From the NCBI RefSeq assembly GCF_036320485.1, contig NZ_CP132911.1, forward strand, positions 2,170,001 to 2,234,000: a stretch of 64,000 bases of DNA. Reading direction: 5' to 3'. Each line of letters opens with the position of its first letter. The stretch's first letter is position 1. Origin of the DNA: Dyella sp. A6. Its GTDB lineage: Bacteria > Pseudomonadota > Gammaproteobacteria > Xanthomonadales > Rhodanobacteraceae. The translations under genes and the position numbers were made by a program. The notes under the pieces are model-generated. The model made no database searches and was not told the DNA's origin. It saw only the letters and a list, made by a program, of their open reading frames with translations. Below are positions 60,947-64,000 of this stretch, in pieces.

Positions 60947-61729
60947 ATGCCAACCAAACGCCTCGTCTTTCTTGCCGGCCTGTTCCTAGCCGTGACCGCC
61001 GCCCATGCGGACACGCCGGCCGTCGGCATTGTCGACCACCCCTGCGCCACCGAGCCGAGCATGCAGGAAGCAGGCGGCTGGAATCCGTGGCATGTCTGGC
61101 TCTATGCACACGACTACGGCCAGCTCTGCTATTACCGCCGACAGAATGCGGCCCTGCCCGCGCCCTCACCAGCCACGCCGCGTGTGGTGTTCATGGGCGA
61201 CTCGATCACCGAGATCTGGCACCAGCAGGACCCGCACTTTTTCACCGATGGCCGCATCGACCGCGGCATCAGCGGGCAGACGACCTCGCAGATGCTGGTG
61301 CGTTTCCGCCAGGACGTGATCGACTTGCACCCGGCCGTGGTGCACATCATGGCCGGCACCAACGACATTGCCGGCAATACCGGCAACCAGACGCTGGGAA
61401 TGGTGGAAAACCACCTCGCCACCATGGCCGAACTGGCTCATGCCCACGGCATCCGCATCGTCCTGGCCTCGGTCCCGCCCAGTGATCACATGAACTGGCA
61501 GCCGACGGTGAAACCAGCGCCGGTGATCCGCCGCCTGAACCGCTGGATCAAGGCCTATGCCGCACGCCACGGCTACGTCTATGTCGACTATTACCACGCG
61601 CTGACTTCAGCCGACGGCGGCATGAGGCCGGGCCTTTCATCCGATGGCGTGCATCCCACCAAAAAGGGCTACGCCATCATGGAACCGCTGACGCTGGCCG
61701 CGATCCGCAAGGCTCTGGCCAAGCACTGA
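60947..61729 (+). CDS. SGNH/GDSL-family secreted hydrolase
   Basis: The 260-residue protein has a signal peptide (about 1-22, ending AHA), then the four SGNH blocks: GDSITEIW (nucleophile Ser), a glycine block GISGQTTSQM, GTNDIAGN and DGVHPTKKGY. It is probably a periplasmic esterase or acetylhydrolase acting on carbohydrate or lipid; the substrate is not known. A strong hairpin follows 15 bp after the stop. Confidence 0.9.
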   Translation: MPTKRLVFLAGLFLAVTAAHADTPAVGIVDHPCATEPSMQEAGGWNPWHVWLYAHDYGQLCYYRRQNAALPAPSPATPRVVFMGDSITEIWHQQDPHFFTDGRIDRGISGQTTSQMLVRFRQDVIDLHPAVVHIMAGTNDIAGNTGNQTLGMVENHLATMAELAHAHGIRIVLASVPPSDHMNWQPTVKPAPVIRRLNRWIKAYAARHGYVYVDYYHALTSADGGMRPGLSSDGVHPTKKGYAIMEPLTLAAIRKALAKH

Positions 61730-61743
61730 TCAGCGCTGAGGCA

Positions 61744-61777
61744 GCCCCCCGGGTTCATGCACGATGAACCCGGGGGC
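61744..61777. terminator. Convergent-gene hairpin between SGNH and DUF1684 genes
   Basis: CCCCCGGGTTCAT and its perfect 13-bp complement with a 5-nt loop lie between the stops of two convergent genes. There is no T-run on either side, so termination strength is uncertain, though the stem is very stable. Confidence 0.6.
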
Positions 61778-61794
61778 GACCCGCACGGGGTGTC

Positions 61795-62715
61795 TTACTC
61801 GGACGTGTGGCGATAGACCTTTTCGCCGGCCGTGACCGCCAGATCGAGCCGGTTTTCCGGCGGCGCCAGCGGACAGGTGGCGAACGGCGTGAACGCACAC
61901 GGCGGGTTGTAGGCCTTGTTGAAATCCAGCACCAGCTTGCCCGGCTTGTCGAGCCCGCCCGCAGGCAGGGCGGCATAAAGGAAACGGGATGCCCCGTAGG
62001 TTTCCTTGCCGGACGTGCGATCGGCCATCACGAAAAACAGCTCGCCACCCGGTTCCTCCTGGAAGGGCAGCAGCGCGAAGGTATGGCCGTCGCGGTGGAA
62101 CACCGCCTTGCCGGGCACCTTCACCGTGTCGATGGTGCCGATCACCGAGCCCATCTGCAGGTCGTGCGGCGGATTGAACGGCACCCAGTCGGCCTCGATC
62201 CGCCATGAATGGTCGATCGGAAAATAATCGATGCCGTGGAAGTCGCGACGCGCCCTGGCATCGCTGTCCTTCACCCGCAACCCCATGCGACCGTCACGGT
62301 CAATGACATAGAAGCTGGCGTGGCCGAAGACCACGGTCGTCGGGTTGCCCGTACCCGCATGCACATCGTCGACCAAAGCCGCTTCGCGCACGGCCTTGCC
62401 ATCGATGGTGGCGCCGCTGTCTCGGTCGAACACCGCACTCACCTTGCCGTCGGCAGCCAGCGTCACCGTACCCAGATGCGCCGGCCCGGCCTTCAGCACG
62501 ATGTCGTTGTCGTCGGCACTGCCGACGCGATTGGCACCCGGGTGCAACCAGTCCAGACCGATCAGGCTGAGCCAGCCGTCGGGTGCGGTAAGCCGGGCCA
62601 CACGGGCGGCCCGCCACTGCTCGATCTGATGGACATAGGGCGACGGGGCTTCGGCGGCAGACACGGTGGCAACTCCAGAAATCAGGACAAACAGTAAAGC
62701 GGCGATTCGCGACAT
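61795..62715 (-). CDS. DUF1684 domain secreted protein
   Basis: This 306-residue protein has a signal peptide (about 1-21, ending SAAEA) and the DUF1684 signature at its end: FNKAYNPPCAFTPFATCPLA then NRLDLAVTAGEK. The family is common in bacteria with unknown function; the domain has a beta-rich fold and a conserved Cys pair. Convergent with the SGNH gene; a 121-bp gap with no feature separates its start from the mutL stop. Confidence 0.9.
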   Translation of the reverse strand: MSRIAALLFVLISGVATVSAAEAPSPYVHQIEQWRAARVARLTAPDGWLSLIGLDWLHPGANRVGSADDNDIVLKAGPAHLGTVTLAADGKVSAVFDRDSGATIDGKAVREAALVDDVHAGTGNPTTVVFGHASFYVIDRDGRMGLRVKDSDARARRDFHGIDYFPIDHSWRIEADWVPFNPPHDLQMGSVIGTIDTVKVPGKAVFHRDGHTFALLPFQEEPGGELFFVMADRTSGKETYGASRFLYAALPAGGLDKPGKLVLDFNKAYNPPCAFTPFATCPLAPPENRLDLAVTAGEKVYRHTSE

Positions 62716-62836
62716 GGGGACGATCCGCGGCGATGGAAGGCCGAGTATGGCCGTCCAAACGGGCGACCGACAACCGTGACGCCATGGTGGCAGCAGGCTG
62801 ACAGCGCGATTGCCGCCTGCACAGGCGTCGAGCCCT

Positions 62837-64000
62837 CTAACGACCCCGCATGAACAACCGGTCCAGCTCAGCCACGCTGAGCTGGGTCCAGGTGGGGCGA
62901 CCGTGATTGCATTGACCGGAACGTTCGGTCGCCTCCATCTCGCGCAGCAAGGCGTTCATTTCGGGAATACCCAGACGCCGGCCGGCACGCACCGAACCGT
63001 GGCAGGCCATGGTCGAAAGCAGTTCGTTTTCCAGCTCCTGCAGGCGACGCGAGCTGCCGTGCTGGGCCAGCTCGCCAAGCACGTCGCGGGTGAGCTGGCC
63101 GACATCCGCCCCTTCCAGCAAGGCCGGAATGCGCCGCACGACGACACTCGAAGGGCCGCTGCGCGAAAGCTCCAGCCCCCAGTCGGCCAGCGCCTCGGCA
63201 TGTTCCTCGGCCGCGGCCGCTTCTTTCGTGCTGACCGCCAGACTCAGCGGCACCAGCAGGAGCTGCGAGCGCAGATTGCTGCAGGCCCGGCCCGCCTTGA
63301 GCTTTTCGTAGGTGATGCGCTCATGCGCGGCGTGCATGTCGACCAGCACCAGGCCCTGCGCATTCTCGGCCAGGATGTAGATGCTCTTGAGCTGGGCGAC
63401 GGCGAAGCCGAGCGGCGGCGCCTCGCCGGGATCGGCATCGGGCAGCGGCAGCACTGCGGACACCCGCGGCGGCTCGCCGGCAAGGGCCGCATAGTCGGCC
63501 AGCGGTTGCTCACGCACACCCAGCGGCAGCCGGCTCTGTGGCGCATGCGCAGGCCACGACTGCATGGCCGGCAAGCCGGGTACCGGCGCACTCGACGTGG
63601 CCATGTGCAGACGGCCGTCGTCAGCCTGTGCCTGCGAGGCCACCTGCCCTGCGCGGGTCTGCGCCAGCGCCTCGTGCAGGGTGCGGAATAGGAAGTCGTG
63701 TACCAGCCGCTGCTCGCGGAAACGCACCTCGTGCTTGGCCGGGTGCACGTTCACGTCGACGCCGGCGGGATCCAGTTCCAGGTACAGCACGAAAGCGGGG
63801 TGACGACCGTGGAACAGCACGTCGGCATACGCCTGACGCACCGCATGCGCCACCACCCGGTCGCGCACCAGCCGGCCATTGACGTAGAAGTACTGCGAGT
63901 CGGCCTGCGCGCGCGAGGCGGTGGGCAAACCGACCCAGCCGGACAGGCGCAGACCGGCTGCCGCATGATCGACGCGCAAGCTTCGTTGCGGGAAATCGGC
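62837..64000 (-). CDS. mutL: DNA mismatch repair protein MutL (C-terminal part)
   Basis: The gene runs off the right edge; about 388 codons remain, covering the end of the N-terminal ATPase/transducer part ([34 protein letters not shown]) and the C-terminal dimerisation domain ending [17 protein letters not shown] [24 protein letters not shown]. No QXE endonuclease motif of the DQHAxxER type is seen; the homologous segment reads [13 protein letters not shown], as in the E. coli type. The start lies beyond 64000. Confidence 0.95.
   Translation of the reverse strand, partial: ADFPQRSLRVDHAAAGLRLSGWVGLPTASRAQADSQYFYVNGRLVRDRVVAHAVRQAYADVLFHGRHPAFVLYLELDPAGVDVNVHPAKHEVRFREQRLVHDFLFRTLHEALAQTRAGQVASQAQADDGRLHMATSSAPVPGLPAMQSWPAHAPQSRLPLGVREQPLADYAALAGEPPRVSAVLPLPDADPGEAPPLGFAVAQLKSIYILAENAQGLVLVDMHAAHERITYEKLKAGRACSNLRSQLLLVPLSLAVSTKEAAAAEEHAEALADWGLELSRSGPSSVVVRRIPALLEGADVGQLTRDVLGELAQHGSSRRLQELENELLSTMACHGSVRAGRRLGIPEMNALLREMEATERSGQCNHGRPTWTQLSVAELDRLFMRGR

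Overview
The window is a GC-rich chromosomal segment (64 kb) from a gammaproteobacterium that looks like the Xanthomonadales/Lysobacterales, probably the Rhodanobacteraceae (Rhodanobacter, Dyella or a relative). This is inferred from gene order (a yceD-rpmF-fab-pab-mltG-tmk-holB-pilZ run next to nuo, and rplU-rpmA-obgE beside rpsT, murJ, ribF, ileS, lspA and ispH), from the XC1028-like PilZ protein, and from codon use. Both ends cut through genes: nuoG on the left and mutL on the right. Almost everything is core chromosome. I see no prophage, insertion sequence, CRISPR array, toxin-antitoxin pair or defence island.

Layout. From 1 to 21 kb every gene lies on the minus strand. Read in the direction of transcription these are yceD-rpmF, fabH-fabD-fabG, a GT39 membrane glycosyltransferase, acpP, fabF, a chain of overlapping genes (pabB-pabC-mltG-tmk-holB), a PIG-L deacetylase, pilZ, and nuoABCDEFG. 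From 21 to 28 kb come a small membrane coiled-coil protein with a Maf pyrophosphatase, a second GT39 protein, a tightly overlapped MoxR-DUF58-transglutaminase operon, and a Slp-like lipoprotein. From 28 to 32 kb lie hinT, a GNAT protein, recR, ybaB and dnaX, preceded on the same strand by the SRP RNA and tRNA-Ser(GGA). From 32 to 36 kb are an MBL hydrolase, a Kdo kinase-like protein and a heptosyltransferase-like protein, then ispH. From 36 to 45 kb are lspA, ileS, ribF, murJ, rpsT, obgE, rpmA and rplU. From 45 to 64 kb are uvrA with a thioesterase, a GH20 hexosaminidase with a TonB-dependent receptor, a DUF4139 protein, two crotonase-fold enzymes, a DUF1289-nudL-sulfurtransferase operon, an FKBP isomerase, an SGNH hydrolase, a DUF1684 protein and mutL.

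How the genes work together. The dominant themes are envelope building (fatty acid synthesis, LPS sugars, the flippase MurJ, MltG, prolipoprotein signal peptidase), respiration (complex I), and translation and DNA maintenance. The GH20/TonB receptor pair looks like a small uptake unit for amino-sugar oligomers.

Most interesting signal. Between ribF and ileS there is an unannotated 26-codon ORF (39635..39715, minus strand). Its start overlaps the ribF stop, and it ends with four isoleucine codons in a row, three of them ATT, directly before TGA. Downstream RNA can form mutually exclusive hairpins, and a further hairpin sits against the ileS start. This has the form of an isoleucine-sensing leader peptide for isoleucyl-tRNA synthetase, a control I do not know to be described for ileS in Gram-negative bacteria. 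Secondary points are a hairpin at the very 5' end of the rplU transcript, a UUG start on rpsT, an Ala in place of the usual Lys in the PabB active-site motif, and no plsX at its common position.
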